Positions 46,476-53,929 of a DNA stretch of 64,000 nt are shown in pieces. The stretch is from Streptomyces parvus. Lineage in GTDB: Bacteria; Actinomycetota; Actinomycetes; Streptomycetales; Streptomycetaceae. How positions within the stretch are numbered: the stretch's first letter is position 1; the number at the start of each line of letters is the position of its first letter. The notes below the pieces were generated by a model. That model was not told the DNA's origin. It saw only the letters and a program-made list of their open reading frames with translations, and searched no databases. The stretch is from NCBI RefSeq assembly GCF_014648875.1, contig NZ_BMRY01000001.1, positions 1,285,304-1,349,303 of the forward strand, written 5' to 3'. A program made the position numbers and the translations under genes.

Positions 46476-47498
46476 TTGGCTACCCAGCACTTTAGCTCCG
46501 CCCTGCCCGTCCCCGCAGTCTCGCCTGCCTACCCGATGGCCAAGCCCGGCTACGGCAAACGCTCCGCACCCGACCAACAACCCCGTACGCGCGATGACTT
46601 CGCCCTGCTCCCGACTCGTGAACGCTACGTCGCCGGGTTCGTCGACCACCTCCCCGACGGCGCTGAGATGAGCGTGAAGCAGCTCGCCAAACAGCTCCCG
46701 CTCTACGGGCAGCAGGCCATCTCCACCGCCCTGAAGGCCTTGTCCATCGCCGGGCACCTGCGGCGCGTCCGCTGCTCCGTCGGCGCGGGCGACGAAACCC
46801 GCTGGGTCTTCCGCACCTTCTGGTCCCGCACCGCCCACGACAACGAGTGGTGGAACACCTACCTCGCCACCGAAACCGCCACCCAGACCGCAGCACCCAC
46901 CACCACGCCGGAAGCACCCGCCTCACCAAATCCCGCAGCGCTTGCGGAACCCTCGGCCCCCGCCCCCGTACCGCACCAACGCACCCCACACCAGGCACCG
47001 ACCGCCGAGCCCGCGCCGCCCACCCGGGAAGCCACCCCCTCCCCCGCCTACCTCGCCCTCGCCCGCCTCGGCCGCGACGACCATCGCCTGGGACTCTCCG
47101 CCGACGACTGCACCACCCTCGAACCCCTCGCCACCCAATGGCTCGACCGAGGCGTCACCACCGACTACCTCACCAACGCCCTCACCGCAGGACTCCCTGC
47201 CCAAGTCGACTCCCCCATCGGACTCCTCCGCCGCCGCCTCATCGACAAACTGCCGCCCCAACTCCCAGCCACCACCCCAAACACCCCCACCGACACCCCC
47301 ACCCCCACCCGCCGCCTCCTCGTCGAATGCACCGACTGCGGCCGCCCCGGCCAACCCGAAGCCCTCCCCGACGGCCTCTGCCGCCCCTGCCACCAAACCC
47401 ACACCACAGGCAGCAACACCACATCCCCCGACGCCACCCAAATCGCCGCCGTCAAAACCCACATGGCCAACCTCCGCACCCTCCTCAAACCCGTCTGA
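46476..47498 (+). CDS. Winged-helix protein with C-terminal zinc-binding Cys motif
   Basis: A 340-residue protein of a type I associate with Streptomyces accessory DNA. Residues 45-115 form a winged helix (RERYVAGFVDHLPDGAEMSVKQLAKQLPLYGQQAISTALKALSIAGHLRRVRCSVGAGDETRWVFRTFW), MarR/helix-turn-helix-like. A Pro/Thr/Ala-rich linker follows, and the C-terminus has ECTDCGRPGQPEALPDGLCRPCH, two CxxC-type pairs fit for zinc. TTG 46476 follows only a weak GAAAGAA site, so the start is uncertain. Codon use is enriched in CCC/ACC, unlike neighbours. Role unknown; DNA binding likely. Confidence 0.68.
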   Translation: MATQHFSSALPVPAVSPAYPMAKPGYGKRSAPDQQPRTRDDFALLPTRERYVAGFVDHLPDGAEMSVKQLAKQLPLYGQQAISTALKALSIAGHLRRVRCSVGAGDETRWVFRTFWSRTAHDNEWWNTYLATETATQTAAPTTTPEAPASPNPAALAEPSAPAPVPHQRTPHQAPTAEPAPPTREATPSPAYLALARLGRDDHRLGLSADDCTTLEPLATQWLDRGVTTDYLTNALTAGLPAQVDSPIGLLRRRLIDKLPPQLPATTPNTPTDTPTPTRRLLVECTDCGRPGQPEALPDGLCRPCHQTHTTGSNTTSPDATQIAAVKTHMANLRTLLKPV

Positions 47499-47545
47499 GG
47501 CCTGACCGACGAGGCGGAACCTTTGGCCATGGGTATTCTCTGGCG

Positions 47546-48547
47546 ATGTCGAATCAGTCAGTGGCGGCGGGAGTCGGTCTCGCCGGTGTGATGGCGCACT
47601 GCGGCGGAAACCCGGTGGGCGCCGTGGAGCTTCTGGTGGGGGCGATCGCCTCTGCGCCGGCGGCTCCGGAGCCCTATGCGGCCCTCGCGGAGTTGTGGCA
47701 GGACCGCCGCTCGGACGGCCTTAAGGAGAGCCTCGAAGAGAGCGGCTCCTTGAGTGCCGTGCCGGCGCAGGCGTACTTCTTGTTCCTCGAAGGGGACATG
47801 GACAACGCGGTGATGGCCCTCGGTTCGGTCACGGGTGTGCGGCCCGACGTCGCCTGGGGTGCCGCACCCTGGTTCGGCGATGCGCGGTTTCTCGGTGCGG
47901 TGAGTGCTGCGGCGCTGGCCGAGGCGTGTCTGCGGACGCTGGACTACGGCCGCGACCTGGACACCGACGAGATGCGCGAGCGCTTCGCGCCCTGGTTCCG
48001 TGCCCTCGACGTGGTGTCCGAACGGGACCCCGTGCCGGAATCGCTGGCCGCCATGGCCCGGCTGCCCCGGGCCTGCGGCCGGTACGAACTGTCCTTCGCT
48101 CTGTGCGACCGTGCCGATACCGTCGATCCGGTCATGTGGACAGCGCTCGCGCGAGCGGCCATCTGGCGCGCGATGGGCGACCTGGATCAGTCCGCTGCGG
48201 CCTTCGAACGCGCCCTGCGCCTGGATCCTGCCAACTGGTCCCTCTACCTGGACCTGGCGGACCTGCGGGCCGAGCAGGGCGACTTCGCCGCAGCCGCGAG
48301 CCTCGTCGACCAGGGCTTGGACCACGAACCTCGCGAAGTCACCCTGCGCGCGGCGAGCGCCGCCTACCGGACACGCCTTCACGGCTCGGCCGACGACCTG
48401 AGGGCCCTGATCGATCTGGCCCCCTCGCTCACCAACACCACCTACCGGAACCTGCTGATCGACTACGCGTGCGCAGGACCCCAGCCCCCTCCGGAACTCG
48501 TTGCCGAGGCTCGCCGAATTCAGAGAAGGCAGGACGGGCAGTCGTGA
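47546..48547 (+). CDS. TPR-repeat protein
   Basis: A 333-residue soluble protein. TPR-like helices are visible in VMAHCGGNPVGAVELLVGAIASAPAAPEPYAALAELWQD and WTALARAAIWRAMGDLDQSAAAFERALRLDPANWSLYLDLADLRAEQGDFAAAASLVDQGLDHEP (about residues 200-265), with the canonical A-G-Y-A-LDP pattern. It probably mediates protein contacts. ATG 47546 is preceded by TATTCT at 47534-47539 only six bases before, suggesting a leaderless transcript. The next gene overlaps it by four bases, so the two act together. Confidence 0.8.
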   Translation: MSNQSVAAGVGLAGVMAHCGGNPVGAVELLVGAIASAPAAPEPYAALAELWQDRRSDGLKESLEESGSLSAVPAQAYFLFLEGDMDNAVMALGSVTGVRPDVAWGAAPWFGDARFLGAVSAAALAEACLRTLDYGRDLDTDEMRERFAPWFRALDVVSERDPVPESLAAMARLPRACGRYELSFALCDRADTVDPVMWTALARAAIWRAMGDLDQSAAAFERALRLDPANWSLYLDLADLRAEQGDFAAAASLVDQGLDHEPREVTLRAASAAYRTRLHGSADDLRALIDLAPSLTNTTYRNLLIDYACAGPQPPPELVAEARRIQRRQDGQS

Positions 48548-48753
48548 ACAGCCAGGTGTTCGATCTGATGTGGGGTGGTGTCGCTCTCGTGGGCGGGGGG
48601 CTCCTGGCCGCCAACGTCCGAGGGGCGGCCGACCGGTTCCAGGCGATGTCCTACGCCTACCGATCGTGGCCCGGCAATGTCATCACGTGCAGAGTGATCG
48701 GAGGCGTCTTCGCCCTCGCCGGGGCAGGGGTCCTCGTCGACGCCGGACTCTGA
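48544..48753 (+). CDS. Small membrane protein coupled to the TPR gene
   Basis: A 69-residue protein with two hydrophobic helices (MWGGVALVGGGLLAANV and VIGGVFALAGAGVLVDAGL) separated by a polar loop (RGAADRFQAMSYAYRSWPGNVITCR). GTG 48544 overlaps the TPR stop (GTGA). It may anchor or partner the TPR protein at the membrane. No family is recognised. Confidence 0.68.
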   Translation: MNSQVFDLMWGGVALVGGGLLAANVRGAADRFQAMSYAYRSWPGNVITCRVIGGVFALAGAGVLVDAGL

Positions 48754-48859
48754 ACCGCAGGCAGGTGACGGTGCGCTCCACCGGACGTCATCGCAGGCGC
48801 GCCGGGGGCACGCCCTGGCCCCGACGGGCTGGGACGTGCTGCGGGACGCCGGGCCCGCC

Positions 48860-49306
48860 TCAGGCGAGAGCCGCGACCAGCGACGCGAAGGCGGCGATGA
48901 GGACGGCCACGCGGACGTAGTGGTAACGGTCCCAGCGATTCATCTGCTCCTTCCAGTCCTCGGGCCGGTTCTCCGGGGTCCACGTCTTGCCCCGGTCGTT
49001 GATCGGCACGAGCAGCAGAAGCGACATGATCACGCTGAGGAGCAGCAGCGCGCCCGCCGCGACGACCAGGCCGACGCCCCCCTCCCCCCATCCGGCTATG
49101 GCCCAGATCGCGCTCAGGGTGAGTGAGCCGATGTACCAGAACGGCATCAACGCCCCCAGCATCCTGCCCCCGTGACTTCGCCCGAGCTGGGCGCTGTCGC
49201 CGGGGAGCGCGTCGAGGATCCGGTTGATGACGAAGGCGACGGAGAACTCCACCCCCACCAGCAGTCCGACGGTCACGGTGGTGACGATCTCAAGTGCGTC
49301 GAGCAT
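48860..49306 (-). CDS. DUF1772-type membrane protein
   Basis: A 148-residue protein with about four membrane helices (TTVTVGLLVGVEFSVAFVINRIL, ALMPFWYIGSLTLSAIWAIAG, GLVVAAGALLLLSVIMSLLLLVPIND, VAVLIAAFASLVAALA) and the hydrophilic stretch GKTWTPENRPEDWKEQMNRWDRYHYVR, which is the usual DUF1772 ending. ATG 49306 with a good GGAGGGG upstream. It is divergent from a TetR regulator, whose operators lie between them, so the protein is probably repressed by it. Function unknown. Confidence 0.82.
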   Translation of the reverse strand: MLDALEIVTTVTVGLLVGVEFSVAFVINRILDALPGDSAQLGRSHGGRMLGALMPFWYIGSLTLSAIWAIAGWGEGGVGLVVAAGALLLLSVIMSLLLLVPINDRGKTWTPENRPEDWKEQMNRWDRYHYVRVAVLIAAFASLVAALA

Positions 49307-49323
49307 GATGACCCCTCCTGAAA

Positions 49324-49388
49324 TCTAGCGGCGCTAGATGATGAGGCAACGCTAGACCTGCCAACGCTCGATTGTCTAGCGATGCTAG
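49324..49388. promoter_or_regulatory. Paired TetR operators CTAGC-N3-GCTAG
   Basis: CTAGCGGCGCTAG at 49325-49337 and CTAGCGATGCTAG at 49376-49388 are both 13-bp palindromes, with a GCTAG half-site at 49351-49355 between them. The right copy overlaps the TetR gene's -10 (TAGGAT, 49386-49391), six bases before its ATG. The left one is about 20 bp before the DUF1772 start. Confidence 0.8.
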
Positions 49389-49397
49389 GATCGAGGC

Positions 49398-49976
49398 ATG
49401 TCGGTACAGGAACGCAAGGAACGGGAACGGGCGAACCGCGAGCGCCTCATCGTGGCGACGGCTCGCGAACTCGCCGAGCAGCAGGGCTGGGACGCGGTCA
49501 CCACGCGCCGACTCGCCGAGCGCATCGAGTACAGCCAGCCCGTCCTCTACAGCCACTTCCGCGGCAAGCGCGAGATCATCGGCGCCGTGGCCCTGGAAGG
49601 CGCCGCCGAGATGGCCGCGGCGCTGCGGGCCGCCGCCTCCGAAGCGGACGGCCGGCGCGCCCGGGTCGCCGCCCTCGCCCACGCGTACCTGGAGTTCGCC
49701 GAGCGGAACCCGGCGGTCTACGACGCCCTGTTCCAGCTCGACGGCGGGCTGGCCTTCGCTCGCGAGGACACCCCGGAGCCGCTGAAGGACGCCTTCGCCG
49801 CGCTGCTGGAGACGCTCGGCGAGGTCGCCGGGGAAGGAGTGCACCCGGCACTGTTCACCGAGCTCTTCTGGTCGGCCCTGCACGGGCTGGCCACCCTGAC
49901 CCGGGCGGGGCGGATCCTGCCGGAGGGCGCCGGGGAGCGGCTGGATCTCCTGGTGGAACGGCTGGCCGCGCTCTGA
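49398..49976 (+). CDS. TetR-family repressor
   Basis: A 192-residue TetR/AcrR regulator. The HTH is RERLIVATARELAEQQGWDAVTTRRLAERIEYSQPVLYSHFRGKREIIGAVALEG (residues 12-66), followed by an all-alpha ligand-binding domain (HAYLEFAERNPAVYDALFQLDGG, FTELFWSALHGLATLTRAGRI). ATG at 49398; the mRNA may be leaderless because TAGGAT lies six bases upstream. It should bind the CTAGC palindromes and regulate itself and the DUF1772 gene. The ligand is unknown. Confidence 0.88.
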   Translation: MSVQERKERERANRERLIVATARELAEQQGWDAVTTRRLAERIEYSQPVLYSHFRGKREIIGAVALEGAAEMAAALRAAASEADGRRARVAALAHAYLEFAERNPAVYDALFQLDGGLAFAREDTPEPLKDAFAALLETLGEVAGEGVHPALFTELFWSALHGLATLTRAGRILPEGAGERLDLLVERLAAL

Positions 49977-50018
49977 CACGTACTCCGGCAGCAGCCACCG
50001 GCGCGGCCGGCCCGCGCC

Positions 50019-51242
50019 TCACCCCGCCCATCTCCCCGTCAGGAACGTCAGCGCGACGAGCGTCGTCACCGGTGCCGCCACGCACAGGTACGCCGTCCTG
50101 AACCACGGCCGCCGCAGGCTCAGCGCCGCCAGGCCGATCCACAGCGGCCACCACAGCAGCGTCGCGCGCGGGACGGACGTGTACCAGTACGACGTTCCCA
50201 GCGCCCACAGGCTGAGCGCGACGTACACCGCTTCCGGCCAGCGGCGTCGGCGTACCAGCAGCGCCACCAGGGCGAGACCCACCACCATCGCCGCCAACTC
50301 CGCCTGGAACATGAACGCGTAGCCGGTCGACTGCGTACCGCCGAACGCCCCGGTCCAGGTGTTCGCCCACGCCTCCCAGGGCGGGTGGAACGTGCGGTAC
50401 CAGCCCCGTTCCTGCGCGTGCTTCCACGCCATCCAGTCACCGGTGTGCGCGTGCAGATACCAGCTGTACGCGGCCGGGGGCAGCGCGGGCAGCAGCGTCC
50501 AGCCCGCCGACCGCCAGTGCCTCCCCGTCCGGGCGGACAGCAGGAACAGCAGCCCGATCGCCGCCGCGAGGAACAAGCCGGAGACGCGTACCGCCGTCCC
50601 GAACGTGGTCAGTACGGCGGCGAGCGCCCACCGGTGCTTCATCGCCGCGAGCCAGGCGGGCAGGGCGAACGCGAGGAACAGCGCCTCCGTGTAACCCGCC
50701 GCCAGGAACACCGCGCAGGGCGAGAGCAGGAAGAGGACAGCCGTACGGTGACCCGCCCCCTCCTCCGGCAGATACGCCCGCGCGATCCGGGCCAGAGCCA
50801 GTACGGCCACCGCACCCGCGACGAACGAGATCAGCAGCCCCGCCGCCGTCCAGTCCGGCACGACCGTGTGCACGGCGCGGAGCAGGAAGGGGTAGCCGGG
50901 GAAGAACGCCTCCCGGTTGTCCCAGCCGCTCGTCCCCGGTCCCGCGCCCGCCGGGAAGTAGCCGTCGCGCGCTATATGGAGGTAGTGGTTCGCGTCCCAG
51001 TGCTGGAAGGGCGCCAGGACCGGGGCCGCCTCCCGTACGCCGGACTGGGCAGGGAACAGCCAGCGCGCGAAGTGGGCCGTGATCCAGAGGGATATGCGGG
51101 TGAGGAGGTAGAGCCACAGGACACCGCGGTCGGCGGGGCTCAGGCGGAACCGCGCCGCACGGGGCTCGGGCGCGGCGGCGGCTGCCGCAGGACGGACGGG
51201 CGGAGGCCGCAGCCCGGGAGAGAGCGTGGACAACGCAGGCAC
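50019..51242 (-). CDS. PIG-V-like mannosyltransferase (GT-C membrane enzyme)
   Basis: A 407-residue membrane protein with about ten helices. The loop WDANHYLHIARDGYFPAG (about residue 80-100) and NREAFFPGYPFLLRAVHTVVPDW carry the acidic/aromatic pattern of GT-C mannosyltransferases related to PIG-V (GPI mannosyltransferase II); APFQHWD contains the typical WD motif. It would use a polyprenyl-phosphate sugar donor outside the membrane. GTG 51242 is used as the start, but its AAAGG is directly adjacent, so the real start may be downstream. It stands alone, preceded by a purine-rich stretch. Confidence 0.8.
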   Translation of the reverse strand: MPALSTLSPGLRPPPVRPAAAAAAPEPRAARFRLSPADRGVLWLYLLTRISLWITAHFARWLFPAQSGVREAAPVLAPFQHWDANHYLHIARDGYFPAGAGPGTSGWDNREAFFPGYPFLLRAVHTVVPDWTAAGLLISFVAGAVAVLALARIARAYLPEEGAGHRTAVLFLLSPCAVFLAAGYTEALFLAFALPAWLAAMKHRWALAAVLTTFGTAVRVSGLFLAAAIGLLFLLSARTGRHWRSAGWTLLPALPPAAYSWYLHAHTGDWMAWKHAQERGWYRTFHPPWEAWANTWTGAFGGTQSTGYAFMFQAELAAMVVGLALVALLVRRRRWPEAVYVALSLWALGTSYWYTSVPRATLLWWPLWIGLAALSLRRPWFRTAYLCVAAPVTTLVALTFLTGRWAG

Positions 51243-51306
51243 CTTTCGGGCGTGCCTCGCGGGTACGTCGGGGCGCGCCGGATCGCCCGGGAAGCCGCCG
51301 GGTCAC

Positions 51307-51358
51307 GGAAGGGGAGGGGAAAGAGGGAAGAGGGAAGAAAGGGGAAGGGGAAGGGGGG
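51307..51358 (+). repeat. Homopurine tract, 52 bp
   Basis: An uninterrupted run of A and G in short GGGGA/GGGAAGA blocks, between two minus-strand genes. The transcript of the minus strand would carry a CU-rich tract. G-quadruplex or triplex formation is possible. Confidence 0.85.
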
Positions 51359-51377
51359 CGGGGGCCGCGCGGCGGCG

Positions 51378-51881
51378 TCAGGGCGTCGGCGCGTCCCCGT
51401 CAGCCGTCGCGGATGCCGTCGCCGATGCCGTCGCTGTAGCCGTCGGGGGCGTCGTCCTCGTACTCGTACTGGTACGCGTGGGCGTGGGCGGTCCGCCCGG
51501 CTCGGTGGTCCGGCCCGACGGCCCCTCCGTCCCCGTGCTCCCCGGCATCGTGGTGCTCGGCGACGGCGGCGGGGACGGCGGCTCCGTCGGCAGGCCCTCC
51601 GACGGTACGGGCGACGGGTAGCTGGGCGACGGGCTCGTGGCCGGGGCCACCGGCTGCGGCCGTACCGGCAGCAGGCCCACCGCGACCGCGCCGCCCCCGC
51701 CGACGACCAGGCAGACCCCCACCGCGACCACGGCCATCCGGCGTCGCTGCGCGCGCATGCCGCGCCGGGTGATGCCCGCCGCGGTGTCCGGGGCGGTCAG
51801 GGCCTGCCCGAACTCACCGGCCTCCCGGAACAGGGACCGCAGCGGATCCTGCGGCTCCTTCGGATCCCGCGGTTCAGACAT
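51378..51881 (-). CDS. Membrane protein with Pro/Thr-rich extracellular tail, ECF sigma partner
   Basis: A 167-residue protein. MSEPRDPKEPQDPLRSLFREAGEFGQALTAPDTAAGITRRGMRAQRRR forms the cytoplasmic part (about 48 residues), RMAVVAVGVCLVVGGGGAVAVGLLP is one membrane helix, and the remaining 90 residues are a Pro/Ser/Thr-rich extended tail ending TADGDAPTP. ATG 51881 overlaps the sigma gene's 3' end by eight bases. The position suggests that the cytoplasmic segment could restrain the sigma factor, although no zinc-anti-sigma motif is present. Confidence 0.75.
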   Translation of the reverse strand: MSEPRDPKEPQDPLRSLFREAGEFGQALTAPDTAAGITRRGMRAQRRRMAVVAVGVCLVVGGGGAVAVGLLPVRPQPVAPATSPSPSYPSPVPSEGLPTEPPSPPPSPSTTMPGSTGTEGPSGRTTEPGGPPTPTRTSTSTRTTPPTATATASATASATADGDAPTP

Positions 51882-52470
51882 CAGGAGCCTCCTCGATCCG
51901 GGGGTCCCGCAGACGGTGGGCGAGTGCCGCCCGTCCACGGACCAGATGCGTCTTGATCGTGCTGCTGGAAAGCCCGGTCTCCCCGGCGATCTGCTCGACC
52001 GTCAGGTCGCACAGGTAGTGCAGGGTCAGCGTCCGCCGCTGCTGGGCGGGCAGCTCCCGCAGCGCGTCGACCAGGACGACATGGTCCGGGTCCGGCGGCG
52101 CGACGTGCTCCGCCCCACCGCTCCCCCGGCCCCAGGCGTCCGCCGACCGCCGCCGGAAACGCCAACGGCTCACCGCCAGCCGCCAGGCGACCGTGCGGAT
52201 CCACGCCTCGGGCTGCCCGTCCCGCTCCAGCCGCCCCCGCCGGACCCACGCCTTGACGAACGCTTCCTGCACGACGTCCTGCGCCTCCTGGAGGTCGCCG
52301 GTCATCACGTACAACTGGCCGGTGAGACGTGCGACCGCCTGGGCGTAGAACTCTTCGAACTCCTCGACGGTCAAAAGTTGCTCCCGGATCTTTCGCTTCA
52401 CCGGGTATACGCCCGCCGTCGGGCATCCGGTCGACACCACCGACGAAGAATCGCGGGTGACGGTCGTCAC
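51874..52470 (-). CDS. ECF RNA polymerase sigma factor
   Basis: A 198-residue sigma-70 family ECF factor. Region 2 is TVEEFEEFYAQAVARLTGQLYVMTGDLQEAQDVVQEAFVKAWVRRGRLERDGQPEAWIRTVAWRLAVSRWR, and region 4 is LRELPAQQRRTLTLHYLCDLTVEQIAGETGLSSSTIKTHLVRGRAALAHRL. Short, with no obvious anti-sigma domain, resembling the SigE/SigK-type group found in Streptomyces. GTG 52470 is the start. The downstream membrane protein overlaps by eight bases and may be its regulator. The target promoter is unknown. Confidence 0.9.
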   Translation of the reverse strand: MTTVTRDSSSVVSTGCPTAGVYPVKRKIREQLLTVEEFEEFYAQAVARLTGQLYVMTGDLQEAQDVVQEAFVKAWVRRGRLERDGQPEAWIRTVAWRLAVSRWRFRRRSADAWGRGSGGAEHVAPPDPDHVVLVDALRELPAQQRRTLTLHYLCDLTVEQIAGETGLSSSTIKTHLVRGRAALAHRLRDPRIEEAPDV

Positions 52471-52513
52471 AGCCCCCGCTCGGCCCCTTCCCGGCCCCCC
52501 GTTCGGCCGGGTC

Positions 52514-53068
52514 TCAGCCCTCCCGCAGCCGCTTCTCCAGCAATGTGACCCCGTACGTCCGGCCGCCGTCGCCGTTCTTCCCCGCCTGCTCGCCGACCAC
52601 CACGTACCCCGCCTCCTCGTAGTAGCGGCGGAGCCGGGTGTTCGACGTCAGGCAGTCGAGCCGGCACAGCGGGCGGCCCGACGCGGCGATCCGGCGCTCG
52701 GCCTCCGCCAGCAACGCGCGCCCGGCTCCGGGCGGGGCGGTAGTCCGGTCGGTCATCAGGCGGTGGACGTAGCCCGCCACCGGCGGCTGGACACCCCAGG
52801 CCGGCTCGTCGTCCCACCACAGCTCCCAGGCCCCGGCGCTCGGCCCGCCGGGACCCGCCGTGGCGATCCACACCTCACCCGCACGCAACCGCGCCCCGAA
52901 GTGCTCCGGGCCCAGCTCCCCGGGCTTCCACTGGTCGATGCCCCGTGCGATCTGCCAGCGCGCGGCGTCGTCCCGGAGACGTACGAGCTCGGCCAGGTCG
53001 CTCTCCCCGGCCCGCCGGAACGACAGCTCGGGGGACTGCTTCGCGGGAGAAGGGGTTGTGTGCGTCAT
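52514..53068 (-). CDS. GNAT-family N-acetyltransferase
   Basis: A 184-residue acetyltransferase: LSFRRAGESDLAELVRLRDDAARW opens the GNAT fold, VAGYVHRLMTDRTTAPPGAGRALLAEAERRIAASG includes the acetyl-CoA-binding region (PPGAGRALL, the R/Q-x-x-G-x-G/A loop modified), and CRLDCLTSNTRLRRYYEEAGYVVVGEQ closes it. ATG 53068 has GGGAGAAGGGG upstream. The substrate cannot be read. It is 43 bp upstream of the sigma gene on the same strand. Confidence 0.85.
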   Translation of the reverse strand: MTHTTPSPAKQSPELSFRRAGESDLAELVRLRDDAARWQIARGIDQWKPGELGPEHFGARLRAGEVWIATAGPGGPSAGAWELWWDDEPAWGVQPPVAGYVHRLMTDRTTAPPGAGRALLAEAERRIAASGRPLCRLDCLTSNTRLRRYYEEAGYVVVGEQAGKNGDGGRTYGVTLLEKRLREG

Positions 53069-53280
53069 GCCGTGATCTTCCCCCAACAGGTTTCGCCGCC
53101 CCACCTACCCTCCCCATCTGCGAAGTTGACAATTTGCGATCGAGTTGCGACACACAGTCGCAGCGCCCTGGCGTGCGGAGGACCTGGACCAAATGGGTGA
53201 CGATCCGAAAGGGCATACCGATGGCTGTGCAGCTCGCTCACAGACCGGACAGGGCACGATGGAGGGGAGGAGGCGACGCC

Positions 53281-53868
53281 ATGACCCCCAGCACCGCCGA
53301 TCACGCACCGCAGGCCCAGATGTCCGTCGAGGAGTTCGAGCAGCTCGCCCGCACGTCCCCCGAGACCGTGACGCTTGAGCTCATCAACGGAAAGCTAGAG
53401 GTCAAGCCCGTGCCGGACGGGGATCACGACGAGATCATCATGTGGGTCGCGATGCAGTGCATGCAGCAGCAGCCGGAGCTGCGGCTGTACCGCGAGCGCG
53501 GGCTCCGGATCGGCGGGTACCGCAGCGGGCGCGCCCGCCCGGACGGCACACTGGCCCGTGCGGGACGCTTCGCGGGCGACGGTGAGTGGTCGAGCCCGGA
53601 CCACATCCTCATGACCGTCGAAGTGACGTCGCACGACCATGACACCGACACCCGCGATCGCACGGAGAAGCGGGACGGATACGCCGCGGCGAGCATCCCC
53701 GTCTATCTCCTGATCGACCGCGACCACGACACCCTCGTCGTGTACAGCGAGCCGGAGAAGGGCCGCTACCGGCACCGCACCACATACGGGTACGGCGACA
53801 CCGTGCCCCTCCCCGGTCCGGTCGACATCACCCTGGAGAGCGAGGAGCTGAAGAACTACTCCGGCTGA
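53281..53868 (+). CDS. Uma2-family (DUF820) putative endonuclease, second copy
   Basis: A 195-residue Uma2 protein: MSVEEFEQLARTSPETVTLELINGKLEVKPVPDGDHDEIIMWV, RGLRIGGYRSGRARPDGTLAR (Asp in RPDG), ILMTVEVTSHDHDTDTRDRTEKRDGYAAASIPVYLLIDRD, which keep the PD...EVT...K core of a restriction-like nuclease. ATG 53281 has GGAGGAGGCG upstream; an earlier in-frame ATG at 53221 is not supported by one. It is the window's second Uma2, about 34 kb from the first. Confidence 0.88.
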   Translation: MTPSTADHAPQAQMSVEEFEQLARTSPETVTLELINGKLEVKPVPDGDHDEIIMWVAMQCMQQQPELRLYRERGLRIGGYRSGRARPDGTLARAGRFAGDGEWSSPDHILMTVEVTSHDHDTDTRDRTEKRDGYAAASIPVYLLIDRDHDTLVVYSEPEKGRYRHRTTYGYGDTVPLPGPVDITLESEELKNYSG

Positions 53869-53929
53869 CCCGCCGCCCCGCACGCTTCGAACTCGTCGCC
53901 CGTGTCAGGCTCCCCGCCTTCCGGGCCCC

